Assembly: GCA_026129185.1 (NCBI GenBank) | Contig: JAHCIO010000017.1 | Span: 1-64,000, forward strand | Reading direction: 5' to 3' | DNA: 64,000 nt | Origin: Promineifilum sp019695075 | GTDB lineage: Bacteria; Chloroflexota; Anaerolineae; Promineifilales; Promineifilaceae | Shown here: positions 26,084 through 36,650 of the stretch, piece by piece | How the letters are laid out: every line of letters begins with the position of its first letter | Position numbering within the stretch: position 1 is the stretch's first letter | Translations under genes and position numbers: made by a program | The notes under the pieces: generated by a model | Told to the model about the DNA's origin: nothing | Databases searched by the model: none | What the model saw: only the letters and a program-made list of their open reading frames with translations

Positions 26084-26176
26084 ACGCAAAGCCGCCAAGG
26101 GGCAGAAGGCGCAAAGAAGAATTGCGGATGACAGAGCTTCTTCTTTGCATCCTTTGCCTACTTGGCGACTTTGCGT
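26084..26176. repeat. Long inverted repeat (about 38-nt arms), MITE/REP-like
   Basis: The left arm starting ACGCAAAGCCGCCAAG (26084-26121) and the right arm ending CTTGGCGACTTTGCGT (26138-26176) are inverted copies with about six differences over 38 positions. They would make a large hairpin with a loop of about 16 bases. The element is AT-richer than the genome and lies between two divergent genes. The rest of 25963-26246 holds the promoter of the next gene and no ORF. Confidence 0.6.
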
Positions 26177-26208
26177 GAGCGTATTGGCCACGGCTTCCCT
26201 CCACGCGC

Positions 26209-26214
26209 TATAAT
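26209..26214 (+). promoter_or_regulatory. -10 box TATAAT of the YtxH-like gene
   Basis: A perfect TATAAT lies 32 bases before the ATG at 26247, with TTGGCC 19 bases upstream as a weak -35. Confidence 0.55.
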
Positions 26215-26246
26215 GGCGCACAATTCATCGACAAGGAGCAAACGGC

Positions 26247-26456
26247 ATGGGCAAAGTAATGGGCTTTCTGGCGGGAGCGGTCTGCGGGGCGCTGGTTGGC
26301 GCGGTGACAGCGCTGTTGCTGACGCCGGGGTCGGGCGCGGAACTCATTCAGGAGGCCGAAGATCGCTGGCAATTGACGCTGACGGAAGCGCGCCACGCCC
26401 GCGACGAGAAGCGGCGCGAGCTGGAGGCTCAGTACCGCGCCGAGACGCGCCCCTAA
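26247..26456 (+). CDS. YtxH-like small membrane protein
   Basis: The 69-residue protein has one glycine-rich membrane helix (FLAGAVCGALVGAVTALLLTPGSG) and then a charged coiled-coil (LIQEAEDRWQL ... RDEKRRELEAQYR). A Gly-rich helix ending in LLxTPxSG followed by a coil is the YtxH/GvpP pattern. Function in the family is poorly defined (general stress). AAGGAG lies nine bases before the ATG. Its stop interlocks with the convergent metallopeptidase gene (CTAA at 26453-26456). Confidence 0.7.
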   Translation: MGKVMGFLAGAVCGALVGAVTALLLTPGSGAELIQEAEDRWQLTLTEARHARDEKRRELEAQYRAETRP

Positions 26457-28549
26457 CGGTCGACGCGCAGCCAGTAATCGGCCGGCGACGCCACCAGCGG
26501 CGTCACGGGCATGACCACCAGCGCGCCGCTGTCTGGCCCCAGATCAATCGTCCACTGCCCCCGGCCTGTCGCGTCGGGCGTCAGCCGGATCACCTCCGGC
26601 GGCGTTCCTTCCCGGATCAGGCGTAGCTCCCAGCGCTGCGGCAACACCGCCCCCGTTTCCACGAAGCCGTCGGCCCGCCACACGGGCTGAACCGCCGCGC
26701 CGCTGACAACCGGCCCGCTGACGGCGAAGCCGCGCCCCAACCCCTCGAAATCGGTCATCACGTCGAAGCGCAATAGCACCGTCCCGCCGGCGAAGTCGTC
26801 CAGCGGCACGGACTCCTGCCGCCAGCCGGCGCTCGGCCCGCCCCAGGCCGGGCCATAGGGGCCATAGACCGGCTGCCCCGGCGCGAGCGCCGTCCACGTC
26901 TGCCCGCCGTCGGTTGAGGCCGACAGATAGGCGAAGTCATAGATGGGTTCCAGTTCGTGCCAGACAGCGAAATCGAGCGTTGGCGCGGCGGTGGTGGTCA
27001 AGTCAACCTCGGCCGTCAACTGCGCCCGGCTGCTGTTGCCCGGCGGCGCAAACCAGAAAGCCTCGCCCGCCGGCGGCGGCCCATCGACGAGCGCCGCCGT
27101 CGCGTCGCCGGCAAAAGACAGCGTCGCCGGGCCGCTGAAGTCGAGGTCGATGATGTCCACGGCCATCTGCTTTAGCGCGGTCGTGGCCTCGAAGGGCAGT
27201 TGGCGGACGCGATTGGCCAGGAAAGCCGGGCCAAGATCGACAGCGTGGCTGAAGCCGTAGCGCGGGCCGGCCGAGCGGTCGTTCAGGGCGACGGCCGCGG
27301 CCCAGTCGCCGGTGAACTCCTCCCAACTCAACTCGGGCCGGTGGCCGGCCAGCACAAGGCGCACGGCGGCCAGCCCATTGGCCGGCTGGCGGGCCAGCTC
27401 CGACAGGGCCGCGTCGCCGGCCTGCTCCCACAGGTAGAGAACGTAGAGGTAGCTGCCGGCATAGTGGGCGTCCACGTCCGGCGCGGCGTCCGACCAGCTA
27501 TCGAGGCGGATATAGGGCTGTTCGCGGTAATAGGTGGCGTCAACCGTATCTAGCCCGACCAGCGTCTCGGCCACCTGCGATAGACCCTCGTTGAGCCAGG
27601 CGTCCTCGTTGGCGTCCAGGCTCCACTGGATGAGGTGCTGCATCTCGTGGGCCAGCGTGCCCTCATAGAGAGGCGTCCCTTCTGTCAGGCGGGACATGTT
27701 CAGGTAGACCATCTCCCTTTCGTTGGAACCCTCTTCGAGCCAGCGCGGGTACTCATTCTCTTCGAGGAAGTAGCCCAGTTCGTCGGCGTTGGGCGAACCG
27801 AGGATGTGGAGGATGTGGACGCGGGGATCGCCGTCGATGCCCGGCCGGGCGGCCTCGCCAAAGAGGGCGCTGAGCAGCGGGCCGGCGTCCTGGCGCAGCC
27901 ACTCGGCCGCGCCGGCCAGCGCCGCCCGATCCAGCGCCAGGCCGGTTTCCACCCAGTAGGCGGCGCGGTCGTCGGCGTAGACCAGTTCGGCCTCGCGCGG
28001 CCCTTCAGAGGTCTGGAACGTGGCCCGGTCACCGACGGCGGCGGGCGGGGAAGCGTCGCGCGTGGCCGCGCCGGCCGGGCTGGCGAGGCCGTCCAACTCC
28101 ACAGCCACGGCCAGCGGGTCGAGAGGTGGCAGGATGGTCGTGAACAGGCGCTCGGCGTCCTCCTGCGCCCGCGCCGGCGGCGGTTGCGCGTCGATGAGCA
28201 CGGGCGCGGCCGGCGCGGCCGTGGCCACGACCAACGTCGGCCGGACGGCCGTCAGCGTCGGGGCAACGGCTGTCGGCATCGTGGTCACGGCCGTCGGCGG
28301 CGGTGGAAGGGTAGGCGTGGTCACGACCGTCGGCGGCGGAATGGGCGTGGCAATGGCCGCGATAGTCATATCGGAAGCTGCCGGCAGTGGGACGGGCATG
28401 GTCACGGCAGGCGTGATGGCCACGGGAGCAGCCTGTGACGGCCGGGCGCGCAGCAGCCACCAGCCGGCCAGGACGGCCGCGCCGAGCAGCAGGATCAGGC
28501 AGCCAACAACGATGAATGTGCCCTTCGCGGGCGGCGATGGCGGTGTCAC
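26453..28549 (-). CDS. Membrane-anchored zinc metallopeptidase with immune-inhibitor-like C-terminus
   Basis: The 698-residue protein has an N-terminal membrane helix (TFIVVGCLILLLGAAVLAGW), a Thr/Pro/Val-rich stalk (to ~residue 115) and a gluzincin-type peptidase with H301-E-M-Q-H305 and a third ligand E321 in WLNEGLSQ, similar to M30/M6-type secreted peptidases. The C-terminal ~200 residues (STDGGQTWTAL ... WRQESVPLDDFAGGTVLLRF) resemble the beta-sandwich of immune inhibitor A. It should act outside the cell. GTG at 28549 is preferred because a TACAAT box lies nine bases upstream; a TTG at 28588 lies before the predicted transcript start. Substrate unknown. Confidence 0.8.
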   Translation of the reverse strand: MTPPSPPAKGTFIVVGCLILLLGAAVLAGWWLLRARPSQAAPVAITPAVTMPVPLPAASDMTIAAIATPIPPPTVVTTPTLPPPPTAVTTMPTAVAPTLTAVRPTLVVATAAPAAPVLIDAQPPPARAQEDAERLFTTILPPLDPLAVAVELDGLASPAGAATRDASPPAAVGDRATFQTSEGPREAELVYADDRAAYWVETGLALDRAALAGAAEWLRQDAGPLLSALFGEAARPGIDGDPRVHILHILGSPNADELGYFLEENEYPRWLEEGSNEREMVYLNMSRLTEGTPLYEGTLAHEMQHLIQWSLDANEDAWLNEGLSQVAETLVGLDTVDATYYREQPYIRLDSWSDAAPDVDAHYAGSYLYVLYLWEQAGDAALSELARQPANGLAAVRLVLAGHRPELSWEEFTGDWAAAVALNDRSAGPRYGFSHAVDLGPAFLANRVRQLPFEATTALKQMAVDIIDLDFSGPATLSFAGDATAALVDGPPPAGEAFWFAPPGNSSRAQLTAEVDLTTTAAPTLDFAVWHELEPIYDFAYLSASTDGGQTWTALAPGQPVYGPYGPAWGGPSAGWRQESVPLDDFAGGTVLLRFDVMTDFEGLGRGFAVSGPVVSGAAVQPVWRADGFVETGAVLPQRWELRLIREGTPPEVIRLTPDATGRGQWTIDLGPDSGALVVMPVTPLVASPADYWLRVDR

Positions 28550-28558
28550 TCGCGCCGG

Positions 28559-28564
28559 ATTGTA
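28559..28564 (-). promoter_or_regulatory. -10 box TACAAT of the metallopeptidase gene
   Basis: TACAAT on the minus strand ends nine bases before GTG 28549, predicting a leader of no more than about three bases. Confidence 0.5.
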
Positions 28565-28646
28565 TCCGCGCGGCGATCGGTGGCGCAACTCATGGCCCAG
28601 GGCAGGGTTTCAACATTCCGAGACGGTTGCTCAACGGAATTGGACC

Positions 28647-29801
28647 ATGATGCGCTACGCCCATATCGTCGGCTGGGGCCACTATCTGCCTGAGCGGGTC
28701 GTGACCAACGACGAGCTATCCCACCTGGTGGACACGTCGGACGAATGGATCGTCCAACGCACGGGCATCCGCACACGCCACATCGCCGCGCCTCATGAGA
28801 CGACGGCCACGCTGGCCTTCGAGGCCGCCGCCCGCGCGCTGACCGTGGCCGACCTGCACCCCTCGCAGATCGAACTAATCATCGTGGCCACGTCGACGCC
28901 GGAGTACATGTTCCCGTCGACGGCCTGCCTGGTGCAGGACTATCTGGGCGCGTCGCGCGCCGGCGCATTCGACCTGAGCGCGGCCTGCTCCGGCTTCGTC
29001 TACGCCCTGCAGATGGCGTCGCAGTCCATCGCTACCGGCGCAGTGCGCAATGCCCTCGTCATCGGCGCGGAGACAATGTCGCGGGTTATCGACTGGAGCG
29101 ACCGGGGCACGTGCGTCCTCTTCGGCGACGGCGCGGGCGCGGTCGTGCTCAAGGGTTCCAGCGTGCCCGGCGGCGTCATGGCCACGACGCTGCGCTCTGA
29201 TGGCTCCGGGGCCGACCTGCTGTCGCTGCCGGCGCTCTACCACAACCCCGTGCCCATTCCCGGGGCCGAATTCACCCACAACGGCCACCACAAGAACATC
29301 GTCGATATGGACGGCCGCCAGGTCTATCGCTTCGCCACCAACGTCATCGCCGCGTCGGTGCAGGACGTGCTCAAGCAAAGCGGGCTGACGCTGGACGAGA
29401 TCGCCCTGATCATCCCCCACCAGGCCAACGCGCGCATCATCGAGACCGCCGCCCGCAAGCTGAAGCTGCCGCTGGAGAAGTTCTACCTGAACCTGGACCA
29501 CACCGGCAATACCTCGGCCGCGTCCATCCCCCTGGCCCTGTGCGAGGCAATCGCCGAGGGACGGCTGAGGCCGGACGACAATATCGTCTTCGTCGGCTTC
29601 GGCGGCGGGCTAACCTGGGGGGCGTCGCTGGTGAAGTGGGACGTAACCCCGCCGCAGGTGTCGTTCATCGACCACGAGTGGAAGCGGGTGCGCTACGTGA
29701 TGGCCCGCGGACGCTCGCGACTGCGACGGCTCAGCCGGCGTGTGGAAGCCGCCGTCGCCCGCTCGCCCAACGGCCACAAGGGCGACGACTCGGCCGAGTA
29801 G
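28647..29801 (+). CDS. fabH: 3-oxoacyl-ACP synthase III family protein
   Basis: The 384-residue enzyme condenses an acyl-CoA with malonyl-ACP to start fatty-acid synthesis. It has the catalytic cysteine in LSAACSGFVYALQ, histidine in IIPHQANARI and asparagine in HTGNTSAASIPLAL, and the N-terminal block TSDEWIVQRTGIRTRHIA. After the usual end (~residue 335) it adds a basic tail (RGRSRLRRLSRRVEAAVARS) absent from standard FabH. Two adjacent ATGs (28647, 28650) are possible starts. It is not next to other fab genes. Its TAG stop is the first part of a palindromic element at 29801. Confidence 0.92.
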   Translation: MMRYAHIVGWGHYLPERVVTNDELSHLVDTSDEWIVQRTGIRTRHIAAPHETTATLAFEAAARALTVADLHPSQIELIIVATSTPEYMFPSTACLVQDYLGASRAGAFDLSAACSGFVYALQMASQSIATGAVRNALVIGAETMSRVIDWSDRGTCVLFGDGAGAVVLKGSSVPGGVMATTLRSDGSGADLLSLPALYHNPVPIPGAEFTHNGHHKNIVDMDGRQVYRFATNVIAASVQDVLKQSGLTLDEIALIIPHQANARIIETAARKLKLPLEKFYLNLDHTGNTSAASIPLALCEAIAEGRLRPDDNIVFVGFGGGLTWGASLVKWDVTPPQVSFIDHEWKRVRYVMARGRSRLRRLSRRVEAAVARSPNGHKGDDSAE

Positions 29802-29854
29802 TAGAGACGCGCCGGTGGCGCGTCTCTACCTCAGCGCTGGTGGCGCGTCTCTAC
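29801..29854. repeat. Palindromic element GTAGAGACGCGCC, supplying stop codons to both flanking genes
   Basis: GTAGAGACGCGCC (29801-29813), a GGT loop, and GGCGCGTCTCTAC (29817-29829) form a 13-bp perfect hairpin; a third copy of the arm, GGCGCGTCTCTAC, is at 29842-29854. The fabH stop TAG ends at the first base of the element, and the TAG stop of the convergent gene (29853-29851) lies inside the last arm. Confidence 0.75.
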
Positions 29855-30513
29855 TTCAACGCCAGGCCAATGTGGCGCAGCAAAGCGGCCTCATCGGGCG
29901 GCCCGCTGAAGTGGACGCGGCGATTGACGACGACGTGGGGCAACGCCGTCACCGAGTAGCGCTGCGCCGCCTCCGGGAAGAGGTCGGTCATGATCAGGAA
30001 GGCGCGCACGCGCGGCGACGCCGCGGCCATGCCGAAGACCGTCTTGGCCGCCACCCCACCCCACTCATCCTCGGCGCTGGTCAGTAACTCGATGGCGACG
30101 TCAGCGTCGGCCGGCAGCCGGCTCAGGCGGATGCGCGTGGCCGGCTCCAACGTCTGCCCGCGAAAGGCGACGGCCTGAATGGCGGCGATGAGCGAAGTCA
30201 GCTGATAGCCCAGCGGCAGGCCGATGATCCGCAGGCCGTCATCGCGCGATTCCACGCTCGTGCCGCCCATCACGCCAATGACGGGATAATAGGGGTAGTT
30301 CTCGCGGCGGGGGAAGAGCCGGTAGCTGAGCCGCGGCGAGCGTTCGGCCAGCACATGGGCCAGGCGGACGGCCTCGCGCTCGACCGGCTCGCCCGCCTCG
30401 TCGGCCCAGACGTGCAGGCAGACCGACTCCGGCAGGTTGTCGAGGAAGCCGGGCAGTTGTCGCCAGGTCTCGTCGTCGAAGGGGACGCCGGGGGGTGGGG
30501 TGATGTCGCTCAT
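29851..30513 (-). CDS. Tandem thioredoxin-fold (PDO/glutaredoxin-like) protein lacking CxxC
   Basis: The 220-residue protein has the two-domain layout of protein disulfide oxidoreductase. The C-terminal half follows the family closely (VAIELLTSAEDEWGG ... ASPRVRAFLI ... FPEAAQRYSVTALPHVVVN, with the cis-Pro loop ALPH), but the site where CPYC belongs reads AEDEW. The N-terminal domain also has no CxxC. A redox role is therefore unlikely; binding or regulation is more plausible. Its ATG overlaps the stop of the histidine-kinase-like gene (ATGA), so both come from the mutS transcript. Confidence 0.75.
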   Translation of the reverse strand: MSDITPPPGVPFDDETWRQLPGFLDNLPESVCLHVWADEAGEPVEREAVRLAHVLAERSPRLSYRLFPRRENYPYYPVIGVMGGTSVESRDDGLRIIGLPLGYQLTSLIAAIQAVAFRGQTLEPATRIRLSRLPADADVAIELLTSAEDEWGGVAAKTVFGMAAASPRVRAFLIMTDLFPEAAQRYSVTALPHVVVNRRVHFSGPPDEAALLRHIGLALK

Positions 30514-31319
30514 GCCTCGGCCGGCTCCTCGGACGCGCGCGGCAAGCTGAGGCTCAGCGTCGTGCCTGCTTCGGTGCTGCCGGCGGCGACGCGGCCGCCG
30601 TGGGCCTCGGCCAACTTGCGGGCCACCACCAGGCCCAGGTCGGTGCCGCGCGTGGCGGCGCGCCCCTCCGGGCCGATCTCCACTCGCTCAAAGGCGCGGG
30701 CGATGACCTCGGCCGGCAGCCGCCGGTCGGGGTCGCTCACGGACACGCGCCCATACCCGCCGTCGGCGACGACCGTAATGATAAGACGGCCGCGCTCGCG
30801 GGCATACTTCTCGGCGTGGCTGACCAGGCTATAGAGGGCGCGCCCGGCGGCATCCTCGTCGGCCAGAACCCACAACGGCTCCGGCGGCGTGTCGAGAGTC
30901 AACTCGACCCCCTTGACGCTGATCAGCCCCTCCACCTGGGCCAGCGCCTGGCCGACAAGCTCCACCAGATCGCAGCGAACCGCGTCGATCTTCACTTCGC
31001 CGCGGTCCATCGCGTCGAGGACGACGAGGTTCTCGACGCCATTACGCAGTGAAGCGGCGTGGGCGACGATGGTCGTCAGGTATTCGCGAATGGTCGGGTC
31101 GGCCTCGGCCGAGAGACTTAGCTCTAGCAACTGGGCGTAGCCCTGGATGACAGCGATAGGCGTGCGCAAGTCGTGGGCGGCCATGGCCAGCATGCTCGAC
31201 TTGCGCTCCTGCAAGCGCTCCAGTTTGGCGTTGGCCCGCGCCAACTCGCGCCGCAGGCGGCGCACCTCGTCGCTCTCTTCCGGCTCCGGCGCTGACTCTG
31301 ATGGCTGTTTGTGTTTCAT
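30510..31319 (-). CDS. Histidine-kinase-like sensor protein with degenerate ATPase domain
   Basis: The 269-residue protein starts with a charged coil, then a HisKA domain with the H-box MAAHDLRTPIAVIQGYAQLL, and an HATPase_c-like domain. In the latter the N-box reads YSLVSHAEKYA, with Ser-His in place of the invariant Asn, and the G1 box DxGxG reads DPDRR; the G2-like GTDLGLVVARKLAEAHGG remains. ATP binding is doubtful. There is no membrane segment or sensor domain and no response regulator nearby. The ATG at 31319 is chosen over a TTG at 31343; neither has a clear ribosome-binding site. It lies 45 bases after mutS. Confidence 0.8.
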   Translation of the reverse strand: MKHKQPSESAPEPEESDEVRRLRRELARANAKLERLQERKSSMLAMAAHDLRTPIAVIQGYAQLLELSLSAEADPTIREYLTTIVAHAASLRNGVENLVVLDAMDRGEVKIDAVRCDLVELVGQALAQVEGLISVKGVELTLDTPPEPLWVLADEDAAGRALYSLVSHAEKYARERGRLIITVVADGGYGRVSVSDPDRRLPAEVIARAFERVEIGPEGRAATRGTDLGLVVARKLAEAHGGRVAAGSTEAGTTLSLSLPRASEEPAEA

Positions 31320-31364
31320 GTGACGGTACTGTCCCTGGACCAAACGATAAAGCGGCTAACGATA

Positions 31365-33977
<2,613 letters not shown>

Positions 33978-34027
33978 ATTAAAGACAGATTGGGGAAATC
34001 AAGACCAAGCCAGAAGGTCTGTGCGCA

Positions 34028-34711
34028 CTATTTGAATTCCACCGCAAATCGCCGTTCCACAAACTCCCAAAAGTCCATACAACCCGTAAGTTCGTCAGTT
34101 TCATGATCCCAATCAACAGTCAAATAGTCATCGTCATCGAGCGGTTGTGTTAGATCAAAACCTTGAAGATTGCCAGCACCGTCACTATAAAAGCCCAGAA
34201 CACTCTTCCAAGCTATCAGTTCATGGATTGGCAAATACCCCATTCCCCTGTTTCCATTCCACAATAACCCGTTGTGAACGCTACAAAAGCGCCGATATGA
34301 TTGCGGCAACATCAAGTTACTGTCTTTCTCGAACGTGGCAACATCCCCATCCGATACAGGAAGCCCGCCCAGCCAGCCTTGATAAGAAGTACCCTTATCT
34401 GATTCGTGCTTCAGAAAATACGTTAATCCGTGCACCTTACTGGTGTTGAGGGCGACAGTTAGCCCAATATCAACCACTCGTCTCAGCAACAAGCTAACTG
34501 CATTAGGCAAGTACCCATCCACTTGGGCCCAAATCTGGCGCATCATGGTTGATGAGTACTCTTTCTGCTTCAGGCATGCTATCCACGCCGCGGGAATCAA
34601 AGGAAAGGAATGAAGGAATTCCACTTGACTTCTGGGAATAATCTGGATTTTTTGCAGAAATATTCCCTGAATAGACTCTATCTCCTTAAATGCGTCCTCA
34701 GGTACATTCAT
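34028..34711 (-). CDS. SMI1/KNR4 (SUKH) domain protein
   Basis: The 227-residue protein has a SUKH-type domain in its C-terminal half: LPQSYRRFCSVHNG, then GMGYLPIHELIAW and an acidic DDDDYLTVDWDHETDEL stretch. SUKH proteins are commonly immunity proteins of polymorphic toxin systems and occasionally have other roles. The N-terminal ~110 residues are not recognised. Its GC content is far below that of mutS and the PLP gene on either side, so it was probably acquired. No toxin gene or second immunity gene is adjacent. Confidence 0.75.
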   Translation of the reverse strand: MNVPEDAFKEIESIQGIFLQKIQIIPRSQVEFLHSFPLIPAAWIACLKQKEYSSTMMRQIWAQVDGYLPNAVSLLLRRVVDIGLTVALNTSKVHGLTYFLKHESDKGTSYQGWLGGLPVSDGDVATFEKDSNLMLPQSYRRFCSVHNGLLWNGNRGMGYLPIHELIAWKSVLGFYSDGAGNLQGFDLTQPLDDDDYLTVDWDHETDELTGCMDFWEFVERRFAVEFK

Positions 34712-34744
34712 CGATCACTATTGCCCACGCTACAGGAAGTTTCA

Positions 34745-36010
34745 TTAAACAACAAGATCATATACCGTTTTTAGCGTCGAGCGAACAGCTTCCCAAGTAG
34801 GGGCGACAGGGGGGAGGAGGGGCGCGGGCAGGCCCTGGTCTTTCAGGCCGCTGGAAGTCATCAGGCAGACGACGGGGCCATCGAAGGGCATGGCCCGCGC
34901 CACCTGGCGCAGGCCGGCCAGCGCCGCCGCGCCCGATAGCTCCGCCCACAGGCCGGCGCGCCCCAATGCCGTCTGCGCCGCCAGCATCTCCGCGTCGCTG
35001 ACGGCCACGGCGTCGCCCTCGCTCTCGCGCACGGCCAGCACGCCGCGGTAGCCGTTGGCGGCGACGACGATGCTGTAAGCCGCCGTGGGCGCTTCCTCCA
35101 CCTGGGCCACCGGCCGCCCCTGGGCCAGGGCGACACGCAACGGCGCGCCGGCGGCCGGTTCGCAGGCGAACAACTGCGGCGCGGGGCCACAGCCGCCCAC
35201 CTGGGCCAACTCCTTGAAGCCCAGCCAAACGCCATAGAGCAACTCGGCGTAGGCCGTGGGCACGAAGACGGCCGCCGGCATCCGGTCGCCCAGTTGCCGG
35301 TACAGTTCGTAGGCAATGGTCTTATACCCCTCCGGGCCGAAGGGGTGGCCGGTGTGGGTGGCGGTGATGCTGCTGACGGGGTGGAAGCCGGCGCGGTGGA
35401 CAAGTTCGGCCATCAGCACGCGCCGCAACGGCCGGGGCAGCGGCACGACGGCCGCGCCATAGGCCGAGACCATGCGCACCAGATGCGGCTCGGTGCCCTC
35501 GGTGATGAACAGGACGCACGGCAGCCCGGCCCGCGCGGCGTAGGCCGCCGCCGCCGCGCCGTGGTTGCCCGACGAGGCCACGGTGACGCCCGGCGCGCCG
35601 CTGAGCACGGCGGCGCTGACGGTGCAGAGGTTGAGGCGGTCTTTGTGGCTGCCGGTGGGGTTACGGCTCTCATCCTTGATGTACAGTTCGCCGCCGAAGC
35701 CGGCCCAGTCGGCCAGGCGCGGCGCGGGCACCAGCGGCGTGCCGCCCTCGCCCATCGATAGCCCCGGCGCGAGCGGCGGCAGCAGTTCCCCCCAGCGGCG
35801 GATGCCGGGGTACGGATCGCGGCCGAAGAAGCCGGCCGGCAGGCGGGCGGTGTCGTAGTCGAGCGCCAGCGGGTATTGCAGTTCGGCCGTGCTGCTGACC
35901 GGACAGCCCTCCACCAGCGGCGGGAAGAGCGGGAATTGGCGGGTCGGGTCGCCAAGCGAACGCTGGGCGACAGCGAGCGAAGCGGGCGGTGTGGCGGGGG
36001 GAACGATCAT
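34745..36010 (-). CDS. Threonine synthase-like PLP-dependent enzyme
   Basis: The 421-residue fold-type II PLP enzyme has the Schiff-base lysine in NPTGSHKDRLNL and the phosphate/substrate loop SSGNHGAAAAAYAA. The N-terminal GEGGTPLVPAPRL matches threonine synthase and relatives. Threonine synthase is the best guess; diaminopropionate ammonia-lyase or cysteate-synthase-like activity cannot be excluded, since the later region (PTAYAELLYGVWLGFKEL) is not diagnostic. The ATG at 36010 overlaps the stop of the phosphatase gene (ATGA), so the two are cotranslated. The downstream SUKH gene differs strongly in composition. Confidence 0.85.
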   Translation of the reverse strand: MIVPPATPPASLAVAQRSLGDPTRQFPLFPPLVEGCPVSSTAELQYPLALDYDTARLPAGFFGRDPYPGIRRWGELLPPLAPGLSMGEGGTPLVPAPRLADWAGFGGELYIKDESRNPTGSHKDRLNLCTVSAAVLSGAPGVTVASSGNHGAAAAAYAARAGLPCVLFITEGTEPHLVRMVSAYGAAVVPLPRPLRRVLMAELVHRAGFHPVSSITATHTGHPFGPEGYKTIAYELYRQLGDRMPAAVFVPTAYAELLYGVWLGFKELAQVGGCGPAPQLFACEPAAGAPLRVALAQGRPVAQVEEAPTAAYSIVVAANGYRGVLAVRESEGDAVAVSDAEMLAAQTALGRAGLWAELSGAAALAGLRQVARAMPFDGPVVCLMTSSGLKDQGLPAPLLPPVAPTWEAVRSTLKTVYDLVV

Positions 36011-36540
36011 ACGTTGGTTTCCTGATGTTGCCGGCGGGCGTGCCACTGCTCCAGGCGGCGGCGATGGCGATCCTCCAGCTTGACCAGCGGCCGGGCCTCT
36101 TTCATCATCGTCTGGCAGGCGTCATAGGGTAAATCCTGGTGGCGCATCAGGTAGGCCGCCGCCAGCGTGGCCGAGCGGCCGCGTCCCTTGGCGCAATGCA
36201 CCAGGACGGTGCGCCCGGCGTCGATCTGCGCGTCGATCCAGTCGGCCCCCTCACTCAAGAAGGCGTCGTTAGGCACGGTGGCGTCCAGCACGGCCAGGCG
36301 CTTGTAGGCGATGTCGTGGGCGGCATAGAAGGTACGGTCGCCCTCGCGCTCGGCGCGCATATCCAGCACGGCGGTGATGCCGTTATCGAGCAGGAACTGG
36401 TAGTCGCGGGCGTAGGTCGGCGCGCCGCCCAGCCAGAGCTGCGGGGCGATGCGGTCGAACCAGCGGTTGCCCTGCACCCGCTCATAGAGAAAGCGGATGA
36501 CCGGGTAGAATTTGTCGAACAGCCAGTGAAACGGATTCAT
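36007..36540 (-). CDS. Dual-specificity/tyrosine protein phosphatase
   Basis: The 177-residue protein has the HCAKGRGRS signature (HCxxGxxRS, Cys nucleophile and Arg), and an upstream general-acid candidate Asp in AVLDATVPNDAF. The N-terminus (FDKFYPVIRFLYERV) is hydrophobic-amphipathic and may associate with the membrane. It resembles PTPMT1-like phosphatases, which act on phosphatidylglycerophosphate, as well as protein phosphatases, so a lipid substrate is possible. The ATG at 36540 gives the usual compact length. It is coupled by ATGA to the PLP enzyme gene. Confidence 0.85.
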   Translation of the reverse strand: MNPFHWLFDKFYPVIRFLYERVQGNRWFDRIAPQLWLGGAPTYARDYQFLLDNGITAVLDMRAEREGDRTFYAAHDIAYKRLAVLDATVPNDAFLSEGADWIDAQIDAGRTVLVHCAKGRGRSATLAAAYLMRHQDLPYDACQTMMKEARPLVKLEDRHRRRLEQWHARRQHQETNV

Positions 36541-36611
36541 CGCCCGTAAGCATAACGCCGCCGGGCCGGCTTGGCAATGTGGGGGAAGGGGACGGCGGGC
36601 AGTGATCAACA

Positions 36612-36645
36612 AGACCTCAGAGGTCTCAGAAGACCTCTGAGGTCT
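36612..36645. repeat. Double palindrome AGACCTC-AGA-GGTCT
   Basis: AGACCTCAGAGGTCT (36612-36626) and its exact reverse complement AGACCTCTGAGGTCT (36631-36645) are separated by CAGA, and each arm is nearly self-complementary. It lies six bases after the stop of the epimerase gene and may end that transcript, but only a weak T-rich stretch follows on the minus strand. Confidence 0.6.
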
Positions 36646-36650
36646 GACCA

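Noticed and set aside
28020..28646. Long N-terminal extension of FabH
   Set aside because: The extension is an antisense reading of the metallopeptidase's Thr/Pro stalk; FabH homology begins exactly at 28647.
29801..29854. CRISPR-like short repeats
   Set aside because: Three copies of a 13-base arm without regular spacers and no cas genes; this is a palindromic element.
34028..34711. A full toxin-immunity locus at the SUKH gene
   Set aside because: Neither flank encodes a toxin or secretion-system part; neighbours are mutS and a PLP enzyme.
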